DNA of 64,000 nucleotides from Notolepis coatsorum (GCA_963971535.1 OZ020586.1:76360703-76424702), one strand, 5' to 3'. Positions 11,301 to 20,173 are shown, counted from the first letter of the stretch. Program-made: numbers and translations. Notes: generated by a model not told the origin, from the sequence alone.

Positions 11301-13160
11301 CACTATACACCCATTGTCTATTGAACACTCTACACCCATTGTCTACTGAACAATCTACACCCATTGTCTACTGAACAATCTATACCCATTGTCTACTGAA
11401 CACTATACACCCATTGTCTATTGAACACTCTACACCCATTGTCTACTGAACAATCTACACCCATTGTCTACTGAACACTACACCCATTGTCTACTGAACA
11501 ATCTACACCCATTGTCTACTGAACACTATACACCCATTGTCTACTGAGCACTCTATACCCATTGTCTACTGAACACTATACACCCATTGTCTACTGAACA
11601 ATCTACACCCATTGTCTACTGAACACTCTACACCCATTGTCTACTGAACACTCTACACCCATTGTCTACTGAACAATCTACACCCATTGTCTACTGAACA
11701 ATCTACACCCATTGTCTACTGAACACTATACACCCATTGTCTATTGAACAATCTACACCCATTGTCTACTGAACACTCTACACCCATTGTCTACTGAACA
11801 CTCTACACCCATTGTCTACTGAACACTATACACCCATTGTCTACTGAACAATCTACACCCATTGTCTACTGAACACTATACACCCATTGTCTACTGAACA
11901 CTATACACCCATTGTCTATTGAACACTCTATACCCATTGTCTACTGAACACTCTACACCCATTGTCTACTGAACACTCTACACCCATTGTCTACTGAACC
12001 TAGATTTTTGCTGAGATTGGCCTTACTGACCAGCATTAAAAATACTTTTAGTTTTTCTTTGTCTTGACTAGCCTGCAAACACCCTGTCATTAGTCCAGGG
12101 CCTGGGCCCATCAAACCTTATACAGATGTTGTATAGATATTATATTATATATAATCTATATATTATATAGACCTTGAACTAATACATCAGACTCCTGTGA
12201 TGACAGAAGGTCCCTCCTCTCTCTTCCTCCGTGAGAACACCCTGCCTTCATCGACATCTGTGTTCTTCTCTCTGTGCCTGACCCTGATCCCAGCCCTGTC
12301 TGTTTGCACGCTGCTGCATTTACATCTCATCACATCTGTCATCTCGAACGACCCTCCCATCCTTTGCTTCATGCTCATGTAATGTGTTCCTAACCCACGC
12401 TCCGTGCCCCCGAAACGCTCCGTTTACGGCATCTGCTGAAGTAGAATGGAAGTCGGGTATATATAGACCACCGCAACACTTCCGGTATTTTCAGCTCATG
12501 GAGGAGCGCAGGGGAGAAAATGAATGAATGTTGATGGGAGCCTTGAGGTAAGTCGTGGTTGTAGCTATGGCTGTGGGGGTGCTGGAGAGACATGATCCAA
12601 TATACATTTTTATGAGCCCAGCTGCCCAAGTCTCCTGAACACGGAGAGACCAACCCCAAGTCGATCAACACTTTTTCGGCCGAGCTATAGTCACTTTTCC
12701 ACACCTACTCTCCAAACTCTGCATGCGCAGATTGATAAACCTAGATCTCTGGACAATCCAGAGAGATTCCCGGGGCAATCTGCGCATGCGGCTATCCGTG
12801 TTACTGTTCAGGAGACTCGGGCGTATAAAAAAGTATATTGGATCATGTCTCCAGCACCCCCACAGCCGTAGCTACAACCACTTATGTCAAGGCTCTCATC
12901 AATATGCATTAGTCCCCCCCCCCCGCGCTCCTCCATGAGCTCAATGTAATGCGGAAGTGCAGTGGTCTATCGCATGCTCCTTGACTGTGCAGGTGTTCTG
13001 TGATGAAGATGTGTTGTGTGCTGTGTGGGTTGCAGGCTCAAAGCTGGGCCTGAGCGACGTGCAGGCGGAGCTGGACCGCATCTCCAGCCGGGACACCGAC
13101 CCAGACGCGACCAACGCCAACGCCAGTGAGACCTCCGCCACCGACGGCCAGGACACATGA
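3306..13160 (+). CDS. dync1li1: Cytoplasmic dynein 1 light intermediate chain 1, 3' part of gene (four exons)
   Basis: Spliced coding region: 3306-3350, 3652-3739, 7020-7142 and 13036-13160 (stop TGA 13158-13160). The product is a subunit of cytoplasmic dynein 1, the minus-end microtubule motor. In this family the N-terminal GTPase-like domain binds the heavy chain and the C-terminal tail recruits cargo adaptors; only the tail is in the window. Diagnostic strings are SLLAKQPPVTAGRPV, SGSPRTSNRS, SEGVLANFFNSLLTKK (the adaptor-binding amphipathic helix region) and LSDVQAELDRISSRD. The GRPVDA and DVQAELDR forms fit LIC1 better than LIC2. Exon phases match when spliced: 0, then a glycine codon split G/GT, then one split G/GC. 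The 5' exons are upstream of the window. One exon end is ambiguous because its donor is repeated in a minisatellite. Confidence 0.93.
3366..3530 (+). repeat. 30-bp minisatellite just after a dync1li1 splice donor
   Basis: About five units of roughly 30 bp based on CTGTCCATCCATACCTCTAT followed by CAGTTCATCT. The first unit starts about 16 bp inside the intron. Units differ by small CT indels. This explains the proline/serine-rich reading frames across this interval. Confidence 0.9.
3652..3739 (+). CDS. dync1li1: dync1li1 exon with repeated splice donor (shortest form given)
   Basis: The acceptor is TTTCATTTCCAG at 3651. The exon reads DATSRAPSGSPRTSNRS and then AAVNVANAMPQS, 29 codons plus one base (phase 1). 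The first donor is CAGTCAG/GTACCA with the intron starting at 3740. The same donor recurs every 36 bp (intron starts 3776, 3812, 3848, 3884, 3920, 3956, 3992, 4028) in the same phase with no stop codon between, so any of the nine could end the exon. Using a later one adds whole 12-residue blocks of the type TNLTSNLVPQSG. Joined to the next exon, each gives a glycine codon and then QTSEGV. Which donor is used cannot be told from sequence alone. Confidence 0.82.
3722..4080 (+). repeat. 36-bp exonic/intronic minisatellite carrying a 5' splice site in every unit
   Basis: About ten units of CCCCAGTCAGGTACCAACCT followed by CACTTCTAACCTCATG. Each has the donor-like CAG/GTACCA. Nine units are exactly 36 bp. 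The last (donor at 4062) has lost 2 bp, which shifts the frame. The array resumes at 4976-5036 with one or two more units, so 4081-4975 looks like later inserted material. The frames on both strands are repeat artefacts except for the + frame continuous with exon 3652. Confidence 0.93.
4081..4975. mobile_element. Mobile-element remnants inserted in the donor minisatellite
   Basis: Opens with TAGAGATGTTCCGATACC, the terminal motif of a hAT family seen complete at 9734-10163. A second block from about 4338 begins TTAACTCATTGACCGCCACG and resembles blocks near 1132 and 57915. No matching right terminus was found, so the boundaries rest on where the 36-bp array stops and restarts. A CA tract lies near 4730. 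No coding sequence is seen. Confidence 0.5.
5057..5612 (+). repeat. 18-19-bp minisatellite (TTAAAAACATGACCTGAC)
   Basis: About 30 tandem copies of an 18-19-bp unit alternating between TGACCTGACTTAAAAACA and TGACCTGATTTAAAAACA, with occasional larger units (AAAACAAAACATG). The 124-residue minus-strand frame with repeated FLSQVM/FLNQVM blocks is a by-product of this array. Confidence 0.93.
5612..6783. mobile_element. Non-autonomous Harbinger-like element, copy 1
   Basis: About 1.17 kb, closely similar along its length to 55548-56723. The ends are imperfect inverted repeats: GGTGGTTAGACCTTTCG on the left, and on the right a sequence whose reverse complement is GAGGCAGGGGTTAGACAG. It contains a minus-strand LINE tail from about 6330 (AACTTTATTTAACATATTGC). 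No transposase frame. The superfamily is taken from copy 2, which has a clean TTA target duplication. Confidence 0.65.
6850..6956 (+). repeat. TG-rich minisatellite, about 40-bp unit
   Basis: Three copies of AAATGCCCAGCCCTAGTGTG followed by a TG run. It ends about 60 bp upstream of the dync1li1 exon at 7020. Confidence 0.85.
7020..7142 (+). CDS. dync1li1: dync1li1 exon encoding the SEGVLANFFNSLLTKK adaptor-binding segment
   Basis: The 123-bp exon lies between ATGTAGCAG and GTAAGGGGC. It completes a glycine codon (GT), encodes 40 residues QTSEGVLANFFNSLLTKK... to RKS, and leaves one G. The FFNSLL helix is the best conserved part of the light intermediate chain tail and, in the known family, contacts cargo adaptors. 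A glycine/proline linker follows. Confidence 0.93.
7555..7775 (+). repeat. ~30-bp minisatellite (GTTTATCTGAGAAGTCGTGC)
   Basis: About seven units of GTTTATCTGAGAAGTCGTGC followed by AAAACTCAC, with single-base differences and some short units. Confidence 0.88.
8268..8333 (+). repeat. (CT)n microsatellite
   Basis: About 66 bp of CT repeat with a single TTT interruption. Confidence 0.97.
8391..8602. mobile_element. Foldback (palindromic) MITE-like element
   Basis: The arms around GTGTAACTAATAAAACGACG and GGTTCTGCTCCATTTAGGT pair with the reverse complement of the right side, which reads TGTAACTAATACGATG and then GGTTCTGTTCCGTTTAGGT. The outer ends share an AGCAGCCATTTTGA / TCAAAATGGCCGCC motif. 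No target duplication was established. Confidence 0.6.
8646..9513. mobile_element. hAT-type element (TAGGGGTGGGACGATAA end) with nested hAT
   Basis: Left end TAGGGGTGGGACGATAACG; right end reads into CACACACCCCTA, which is inverted to the left end at the tip. The flanking 8-mers are GTCTTCTG and TTGTTCTG (six of eight identical). A second element, 8837-9238, sits inside it with ends CAGGGTTCGCACA and TGTGGGAACCCTG. No transposase frame. Confidence 0.6.
8837..9238. mobile_element. Nested hAT MITE with CAGGGTTC ends
   Basis: Terminal inverted repeats are CAGGGTTCGCACAAGGTC and, on the opposite strand, CAGGGTTCCCACAGACATTG. The body contains repeated AAGTGCTTAAAGTGCTTGA-like words typical of this fish family. 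The target duplication is not clear. Confidence 0.65.
9734..10163. mobile_element. hAT element with TAGGGATGTTCCGAT ends and perfect 8-bp target duplication
   Basis: Left end TAGGGATGTTCCGATCC; right end GGTCGGGACATCCCTA. The flanks are TCCTCAAC at 9726-9733 and TCCTCAAC at 10164-10171, a perfect 8-bp target duplication as expected for hAT. A minus-strand LINE tail (AAAACTTTATTTAACAGATT) is inserted near 10034-10115. No coding capacity. Confidence 0.85.
10347..11999 (+). repeat. 25-bp minisatellite, about 66 copies
   Basis: Unit CACCCATTGTCTACTGAACA plus CTCTA or a variant (ATCTA, CTATA). Variant units (CTCTAC, AATCTAC, CTATAC, GAGCAC, TATTGAA) recur in mixed order, which points to repeated multi-unit expansion. 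At least one unit is truncated (near 10928). There are no spacers of different sequence, so this is a simple tandem array. Confidence 0.97.
12170..12322 (+). repeat. Left segment of a local duplication (matches 15280-15440)
   Basis: From TTGAACTAATACATCAGACT to TGTTTGCACGCTGCTGC this matches 15280-15440 closely, apart from a 9-bp and a ~20-bp insertion in the second copy. The copy then continues with sequence matching 13470-13655, skipping the terminal dync1li1 exon. Confidence 0.8.
12463..12971. mobile_element. Palindromic (foldback) element in the last dync1li1 intron
   Basis: The left arm starts ATAGACCACCGCAACACTTC and the right arm, inverted, starts ATAGACCACTGCACTTCCGC. Both continue through GCTCATGGAGGAGCGC, GGTTGTAGCTA and GGGGGTGCTGGAGA, then ATGATCCAATATAC. 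The arms are about 200 bp around a ~100-bp centre. A poly-C/poly-G tract sits in the right arm. A non-autonomous DNA transposon is likely; superfamily not determined. Confidence 0.75.
13036..13160 (+). CDS. dync1li1: dync1li1 terminal coding exon
   Basis: The acceptor is GGGTTGCAG. The exon completes a glycine codon, encodes SKLGLSDVQAELDRISSRDT followed by an Asp/Asn/Ala/Thr-rich tail ending in DGQDT, and stops at TGA 13158-13160. The DVQAELDRIS block is the C-terminal signature of light intermediate chain 1. The acidic tail differs from the mammalian end, as expected for a fast-evolving terminus. Confidence 0.93.
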
Positions 13161-13201
13161 AGAGACCACACCTCGCCCGCTCTCCCTCTCTCCTCCTCTT
13201 C

Positions 13202-13205
<4 letters not shown>

Positions 13206-13236
<31 letters not shown>
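13206..13236 (+). repeat. Poly-C tract
   Basis: An uninterrupted run of about 30 C, 45 bp after the dync1li1 stop codon, hence in the 3'UTR. Its exact length is likely to be unreliable in assembly. Confidence 0.95.
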
Positions 13237-13469
13237 TGCTCCCCATTCCTCCCTCCCACACTCCCGCCCGTCACAGAGAAAGAGAGAGACGGCGACAGGG
13301 GGAGGGGACGTAGGGAGAAGACATTACTTTGCCCCCCAGTTGTCCTTCACTCTCACCCCCACTCCCCCACCTCCCACCCTTGGAGCCCTGACGAGGAGAG
13401 CACACCCTCTCCTCCTTTCTCCTTTACCTCGCCCCTCACCCGTTGCACCCCCCCCCCCACACGTCTTCC

Positions 13470-13655
13470 TGCCCCATCCATCCATCCGTCCCCCTGTCTC
13501 TCTCTCTCTCTTTTCTTCCTGTGTGTGGCTGGCTGCTATGGCTGGGGCGAGAGAATTTGTCACTGTTACATATGGGACTGTCGCTGGAGCATAAAGGGGT
13601 TTTGGGGGGAATTGATGGGGGTGAGGAGACCGTATGGCATGGGATGACAAGAGAT
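13470..13655 (+). repeat. Right segment of a local duplication (matches 15440-15625)
   Basis: From CCCCATCCATCCATCCGTCC through GGCTGCTATGGCTGGGGCGA and CATATGGGACTGTCGCTGGA to GGCATGGGATGACAAGAGAT. It aligns with 15440-15625 in the same order. Confidence 0.8.
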
Positions 13656-13991
13656 GGGTGAAGAAGGAAAGGGGGAGGAAGAAGACGGAGATGAATTCAG
13701 AAAGTAAACGAAAAGGGAGACGGATAGAGAATGATGGAGAGAGAGAATTGGAAAAGGGATGGAGAGAGGAGGGGGAACCGAAGGTAAATGAGAGAGGGAA
13801 AGGAGGAGAGGTATTTTGCCCATCCATCTATTGACTTACTGTATCTTGAGCCCTGATCAAGAAAAAGGGGCGGGATTGAGATATGTCAATTGTGATGATG
13901 GTACAGTTAGTCTTTTTACTGTAGGAGCTTCTGAAGGCTGTGTGTGGATATAGACATACATTCGTACTGTATGGATGTGTGTGAGAGAGAG

Positions 13992-14029
<38 letters not shown>

Positions 14030-14177
14030 CGAGTGATTTACAGTATGTATGTGGAGCAAGGCAGACTTGGCCAGTAGTTTTGAAATGAAAAAGAGATGAA
14101 CAAAACAAATATGCCTGAAACGAAAACATTGTGGTCTTGTTTGCTAGCTGAAGGGAATGACAGACATAGCAGTATTA

Positions 14178-14214
<37 letters not shown>

Positions 14215-15277
14215 TGACTGTATGTGTGTGAGAGAGGGCGAGAGAGAGAGAGAGAAAGAGGGAGAAAGAAAGAGAGTGAGTGGATGGATGAATGAATGAT
14301 TGAAAGGAACCCAGAAAGTTACTTTGATCTAAAAATGTACATCTAGAGATATTGGCCGGTTTCAACCAAAAAACTAACAAACATTATTGCGCTTACACTA
14401 CAAGCATCATACATAGTACACTATTGTTATATAGCAGCCATGTTTGCACCTCTTGCGTAGCATTCACAAAGTACATCACCAAATCGAATTGACAAACGAC
14501 ACTACAGAACTAAACGTTTACAAACAAGCAGCACTAGTCACGCGTGCAAGGCACACAGGGTCAAACATGGCGTCCAGATCTGAAGTAGGCCAATATCTCC
14601 CTATGCTATATAACTGCTCAAACCAGTAGATAACAGTGCACTGAAAGGGGGTGGGGGGAGGGTAGTTGAGCTTTATTTGTACAGATAGGAGCGTTAGTGA
14701 TTCAACTCCATAGTTACTGCGGGGGGGGGGGGGGGGGGGGTGCGGCTGGGAGGGCTCAGGATAGTTGGGGTGGGGGTGCGGGGGTCATGTCAAGAATGTA
14801 CAGTCATTGTCTCGCTCTAATCTGATTGGTCCTGTTATTTCAGAGCTCTGTGTTGGCGTTTGTATAATCAGTTAATTAAAAGGTGTATTTATTCGGATTC
14901 AACAACCCGTCTCGTCGTCCTGTTCCTTCACCGTTGTATTTGCCTTTTTCCTCCGTCTCAAAACATCTTAACAACTGTGTTCCACAAGGCTTGTTTTTGT
15001 AACATTGAAAAGAACGTTGCTAGAACGGATCAAATTGAGAATTAAATTAAGGAATTATAGTTGCGGCAATGTAAATCGGCAGTATTGTGGCTTATTGATT
15101 GATTTTTTTCAATTTCTAAAGGAAATGTGTATACCCAATACCCATGTTATTATTCTCATATTTATTTTTGACAGTTTCAAATTAATTTGTTTAAATGTAT
15201 GCTCAGTTAGAAAGTAATGTTTTTGTACCTGTCCTCAGCAAGAGGTCACAATATCAAACTGATATATTATAACGACG

Positions 15278-15730
15278 TTGAACTAATATATCAGACTCCT
15301 GTGATGACAGAAGGTCCCTCCTCTCTATTCCTCCGTGCCCAAGAGAACACCCTGCCCTCATCGACATCAGTGTTCTTCTATTTGTGCCTGACCCTGATCC
15401 CAGCCCCGTTGGCACATCTCCCTGGTCTGTTTGCATGCTGCCCTATCCATCCATTCGCCCCCCTGTCTGTCTCTCTCTTTTCTTCCTGTGTGTGGCTGGC
15501 TGGTATGGCTGGGGGGAAGAGCATTTGTCACGGTTACATATGGGACTGTCGCTGGAGAATAAAGGGGTTTGGGGGAGAATTGATGGGGGTGAGGAGATGT
15601 ACGACATGGGATGACAAGAGATAGTATGTCAACTGTATGCTAATTGTATGTTATTTGCTGTGAAGCACTTTGAGCCGCAATCCATGTATGAAAGGTGCTA
15701 TAAAATTAAAGTTATTATTATTATCCTCCC
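15278..15730 (+). repeat. Rearranged second copy of the dync1li1 end region, followed by a retroelement tail
   Basis: 15280-15440 matches 12170-12322, and 15440-15625 matches 13470-13655, joined at CTGCCC near 15438. The intervening ~1.15 kb, including the last coding exon and the palindromic element, is missing. The segment then runs into GCTGTGAAGCACTTTGAGCC and AAGGTGCTATAAAATTAAAG with an (ATT)n tail, a retroelement 3' end also seen in reverse at 45840-45960. Confidence 0.75.
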
Positions 15731-16019
15731 AGCCATTGTGATCAGACACGAGTGGTTAGGTGGGACAGTAGTGGTGGGGGTGGGAGATGGTTTCGGTCAC
15801 AGTCTGTGTTGGTATGCAGACCATTTGACTGTTTGGCTCTGGAGTTCTCCAGGGATGGTCAGGATGAAACCATGCTACATCAGATGACCAGTCCCTGTGT
15901 TGGGTTACCTTCGCCTAGTAGTCAAAATGCTTTCATCAAGAATGTCCCTGGAGCCTTCCCCCACGGAAAGACAGCTGAGGGCAATACTAATTGAACCAGG
16001 TATACAATTAAGGGCATTA

Positions 16020-16228
16020 ACCCTTTCACTACCACACTACCTAATGGTTAACCCTTTCACTGCGACAATACAGAAGGTTAACCCTTTCACTGCCACACAA
16101 CAACGGGTTAACCCTTTCACAGCCACACTACAGAAGGTTAACCCTTTCACAACCACACTACAGGTTAACCCTTTCACTACCACACTACAGACGGTTAACC
16201 TTCTGTAGTGTGGTAGTGAAAGGGTTAA
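16020..16228 (+). repeat. ~30-bp minisatellite with an inverted last unit
   Basis: About six direct units of GGTTAACCCTTTCACTGCCA followed by CACTACAGAA. The final unit (16195-16228) is inverted, so the last two units form a hairpin with arms of about 30 bp. Confidence 0.88.
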
Positions 16229-16315
16229 ACACCAACGATCCTGACCCAGCTCTAATGCTCACTGCAGCAGAGAATGAGAGCTGTGTAGAGATGACACTAA
16301 ATAAAATGCTTATTT

Positions 16316-16879
16316 CAGTGTTGTAGTACTCAAGTCCAGGACTCGTGACTCGACTTGGACTTGAGCATTGATGACTTGGACTCGAGCATTGACTGCATTT
16401 GGACTCGGAAGGTGCAGACGAGGACTCTGACTTGTTAATTGATAAATATATATATTCTTTGTAATAGGCCCTAGTCATTTGGCATAAGTTATTGATGGCT
16501 ATATTAATACCGTGAATTTCTTTTATTTATTTATTTGCAAGGGCAGACACGTGTGTTCCACCTTAATGCGGATTCACGTTGATACCCTCATGTTCAGTAC
16601 TTAAGATGCCTAAAGAGACGCCCCGAATCACTTTGCTTACATGGATTTTACACTCAATTCCAGAAAGAGCACTGCTAGATGTTCCATATGCAAACAAACT
16701 AGTGAAGAGAAGACCGGGACCACCTCAAACTTCAACAGATATCTGTGGAGAGGACTCAACCTTGATGACTTGGACTCTGACTCAGACTAGGGTAATGGGG
16801 ACTCGACTCTGGCTCTTCCTTGGTGACTGACTTGTGACTCGACTGAGACTCGAGATTTAGTGACTCGACTACAACACTG
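16316..16879. mobile_element. hAT element with CAGTGTTGTAG ends and perfect 8-bp target duplication
   Basis: Terminal inverted repeats are CAGTGTTGTAGTACTCAAGT and, at the right, GACTCGACTACAACACTG. The flanks are GCTTATTT at 16308-16315 and 16880-16887, identical. The body is made of GACTTGGACTCG-like words. No transposase. Confidence 0.88.
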
Positions 16880-16887
16880 GCTTATTT

Positions 16888-18100
16888 CACCTCTTGAGGA
16901 CGAAAAAGGGCCTATAGGTGGTGTACCCATTGGTTGAGGTGCAGAAGTCGTCATTACGGTTAGTAGCCAACTTCGTTTTTGTGACTTGTAGTACAAATAT
17001 ATCAATTATTTTCAATTAAAAATGACTTAAGTAGATTAACTTCAAACACTATTGAAAGATGTGATTTTAGCACTTACATTTGCTTTATTAGTACCGGTAT
17101 GCCATGTTCTCCAACAGTGTTGTATCCAATTAAGATGGCACAGTAGTATTAATGAATGACAAATCAATTCTCTATTCTCTTGTCCAGCTGTAATATCCTC
17201 CACCTCGAGATAATGACCCTCTGTAGTTTGAGCTCTCTGGTAGGCTACTAGCATTGTGTGTGTTAGTGTGACACACAAGTCTATGCTCTGCCTTCTCATC
17301 CTCAGAGCTGGATTGCACACACAAGGTCCTCATAATGTCCATGCCAATATCAAAACAACGATTCAATGGAGACATAGCCACATCCGTGTGTCAATTTCAC
17401 CTATTTTAATTTTTTATTTTTTTTCCAGAAAAGCACGTTCTGAGCCTTGAACGAGATCACATTTCCCTGATTACGCAGAGATTGCAAAATGTGTATGCTT
17501 TTCTCGTGATGAGAAATTGAAGGTCTTGGATGATTTATGCCAACCTTTTGTGATGGGGTCATGGCACATGTGGCAAGTTTGTTGTCATCCTGGAGGTTGA
17601 CCATCTGAGAGGGCCAGATTATGAGGCCAAATACATTTGAAATTTAAATAAATAATTTGATGCTGCCTCTCTGGTCTATATTAATCTGCTCTCCCTCCGA
17701 TATACACACACAGGCATACATTGTTATGTCCCACACACATACACAAAGGGACAGCAAAGATAGATTATATCTGTGTGAGAGAGAGAGAGCTTTACACCGT
17801 ATCCTTAACCTTAAGGGTTGAGTGGTCAAGGTAACGAATAATGTCACCGAGTTGACGAATCCGCTCATCCTTTATCAAATAGCAGCCCATGGCACACATG
17901 CATTCCAATCTAATGAATGTACCTCGCCCTTCCCACCACTACTGTAAGAAGCTTACTACTATAATTTTTCATTTACGTCACTAATACAATTCAGGGTTGA
18001 AATTCCACTGTTCTTCACAAGGAAATATCCACGGTGTTGTATTCTGTGTAAAACGATAAATAGCTCATTCCAGTTTCAATAACTTCACGACAGCGGCCCT
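16888..18100. other. Intergenic sequence between dync1li1 and beta-catenin
   Basis: I see no gene, clear repeat family or RNA here. It contains scattered CA tracts and short AT-rich runs, and the ORFs are short and featureless. It should include distal promoter sequence of the beta-catenin gene. Confidence 0.6.
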
Positions 18101-18320
18101 ATATGTCTTGAGTGCGGCAGAATATTTTTTCTCCATTCGCCATCTTGGTGTTCGATCGAGGTAAAAAAAAAAAAAAGGGCGGAGGCATAATCTTCGACGG
18201 AGCGGCGGGTGTGGTACGGACTTTTACGGGTGGTTCACCTAGCAGTCCTTCTCCCGTTTCCACCGAGAGAAAGGAGTAACATCGACCTGGCGAGAAATAC
18301 GGAGGAGCCCATCGACTCTG
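18100..18320 (+). promoter_or_regulatory. ctnnb2: Probable beta-catenin core promoter and non-coding exon 1
   Basis: A GC-richer island after AT-rich flank. GCCATCTTGG (18139-18148) is a YY1-type element commonly found at transcription starts. The segment ending GGAGGAGCCCATCGACTCTG is followed by GTAAATATC, a plausible donor with the intron starting at 18321. The downstream exon 2 begins with untranslated sequence after a good acceptor, so an upstream non-coding exon is required. The transcription start is not determinable; somewhere near 18130-18190 is inferred. Confidence 0.5.
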
Positions 18321-20173
18321 GTAAATATCATCATAGCATTAACTGTATGAATAGTACAGCGTGTTTATTAAAACGCGACACTTGATAGTCTCGCCGAAGA
18401 ATAAGCATCTTTTCGCCGGGGAAGGGGCTCCGGTGTTGTGTTATTTGGGACTGTTGGCAGCGGAGCAGGGTTTGTACGGTGGCGGTTGGAACTACTTTTC
18501 ACGCCAGCTCGCTATAGCCGAGCTAACTAAACGAGCCTCGTAAATTTTTTTAAAAAAAAACCCGATAATCGAATTGAAAGACTTTATTTCGTCCGTATAT
18601 TCATTTGTTTCTACAACAACTTTTTCATACGGATAGCGTTTCCGCACACGCGTCTAAAAAAACCCAACTGTGAATGTGAGGCTGAGTGGTGTTTGTTTAT
18701 GTTACGCTAGTTAGCATAGCTAGCTCGTCACCGCTACGACGTCGCTAGCTTTGTGATGTCGAGCTACAGACGCTACAACACTCGGTCGTGTTTTTACAAT
18801 CGGGTGGCCTGTGATGTGACGGTGGTTCGATATATTCCACGCTATAAACCCCAATAAAATCTAAGCTCTTTGTTTTGTTTTTTTATTTGTTTCTTATACT
18901 CGCCTAGTGGTTGACAAACGACTGTTTACTTATATACATTTCTATAAGAAATCCCCCCCCCGTGTTCTGTTTTGTTTATTTTCATTGCACGTTTCGTGAT
19001 TTTTATTTGGAAAATGTTTATATTGCGTTGTATAGTCTCAAGAGTTTTTTTTTGTATGCTTTAAATATGTTTAATAATATATATATATATTTTTTCTAAT
19101 AACCGAATGATTAGCATTGCGATCTAACATGAGAGAGAGGGTGAGTCGTGGAAGTGATTGCGGGCGGAGGGAGGGGGGGGGTGTTCTCCCTGGAACCCCG
19201 AGCCTCGAGGTCGGAACTTGGCCGTGGAGGAGGGAGGGGGAGGGAGAGGGGGACAAATATGCCTTTGATGTCGGCTGCCGCTGAATGGTGAATTGTGTTC
19301 GTGCTGCTGGCCTGGAAATACCCGCCGCTCCGCTCCGTCGACTGGTGGAGGTGGAGGCTCGACATTTTCCCCTTAAAGGAAAACTCCCAACATTTTGGGA
19401 AATTAGCTTATTTGCCATCTACCCTGGAGTTAGACAAGAAGAAGCATACCCTTTTCTTCTCTGCATGCAGTAGGAGTAGGAAGACGTTCCAGTGACTTAC
19501 GCTAAGCTAGGCTAACTGTGCGCGTCTTCCTACTCCTACTGCATGCACAGAGAAGAAAACATGTATGTATCTTCTTGTCTACCTTCAGGGTAGATGGCAA
19601 ATAAGCTAATTTCCCAAAATGTTGGAGTTTTCCTTTAAAGGTACACACCGATATGATCGATGCTCTTCTTCAGAGTCGGGACAATACGATAGATACCGAT
19701 TCCCCCTCTGCTGCGCGTTCAGTAGAAAGCTATCCTATCTTGGCAGTTGGCACAAATTAATGGAAGCGGATACGGACCAGCTAGCCTAGCTGTTGTTGGC
19801 CAAAAACGACTCTTGGAAGTTTTCTTATTAGGTAGGCTAGTGATCCGTATCCCCTTCCATTAATTTGTGCTAAGCTAGGCTAGATGGCTTCCTCACAAGA
19901 GAGGACATTTGTGTCTACCTTCTTGTCTGACTAGAGAAGACGATACGCGCAGTTCCCATGTGTGTGTGTTCCTTTTGAACGTTTACCAAGAAAAACATAC
20001 AGTTGGGGCAGGCAGTAAGGCAACGTTAGGATTATCCAGTCAAACCGTATTGATCTGAAGAAGTACAATAACACTAGGTTTGGGTTAGCTTGCTTGGCCT
20101 TGCAAGCAAGAAGTTAGGATTGGAGTGAGGGGCGTCTCTATTGTACTTTGCATAACGATTTCTTTCTCCACAG
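18321..20173 (+). other. ctnnb2: Beta-catenin intron 1 (5'UTR intron)
   Basis: Begins in CpG-rich sequence (18321-18540) and becomes AT-rich. It holds a T2-type MITE (19377-19634) and a second short palindrome (about 19745-19872) with arms AATTAATGGAAG and CTTCCATTAATT. The only frames are short. Confidence 0.55.
19377..19634. mobile_element. T2/Kolobok-type palindromic MITE with TTAA target duplication
   Basis: Flanked by TTAA at 19373-19376 and 19635-19638. The ends read TTAAAGGAAAACTCC, matching the TTAAAGGRR terminus described for T2-type MITEs. The two halves are nearly perfect inverted repeats over more than 100 bp (arms include CATTTTGGGAAATTAGCTTA and GCATGCAGTAGGAGTAGGAA). Confidence 0.85.

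Larger units (their letters stand above)
7143..13035 (+). other. dync1li1: Last dync1li1 intron, filled with repeats
   Basis: This 5.9-kb intron has donor GTAAGGGGC and acceptor GGGTTGCAG. I find no exon inside. In order it holds a ~30-bp array (7555-7775), a pyrimidine microsatellite (8268-8333), a foldback element (8391-8602), a hAT with a nested hAT (8646-9513), a second hAT (9734-10163), a 1.65-kb 25-bp minisatellite (10347-11999), one arm of a local duplication (12170-12322) and a palindromic element (12463-12971). Confidence 0.85.
13161..14905 (+). other. dync1li1: Probable dync1li1 3' untranslated region and flank
   Basis: Follows the stop codon. It contains a poly-C run of about 30 bp (13206-13236), purine/pyrimidine-skewed low-complexity sequence, (TG)n tracts near 13995-14030 and 14179-14212, and a poly-G run (14720-14740). 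A possible polyadenylation hexamer ATTAAA is at 14875-14880, followed by a T/G-rich stretch; this is a weak call. The many proline- and serine-rich reading frames here are low-complexity artefacts. Confidence 0.5.

Noticed and set aside
10347-11999. CRISPR-like regular repeat array
   Set aside because: The units abut directly with no unique spacers, and the setting is a vertebrate intron.
13126-13827. Several proline/serine-rich frames on both strands after the dync1li1 stop
   Set aside because: They rest on a C-run and CT-rich 3'UTR sequence, overlap each other, and match no family I recognise.
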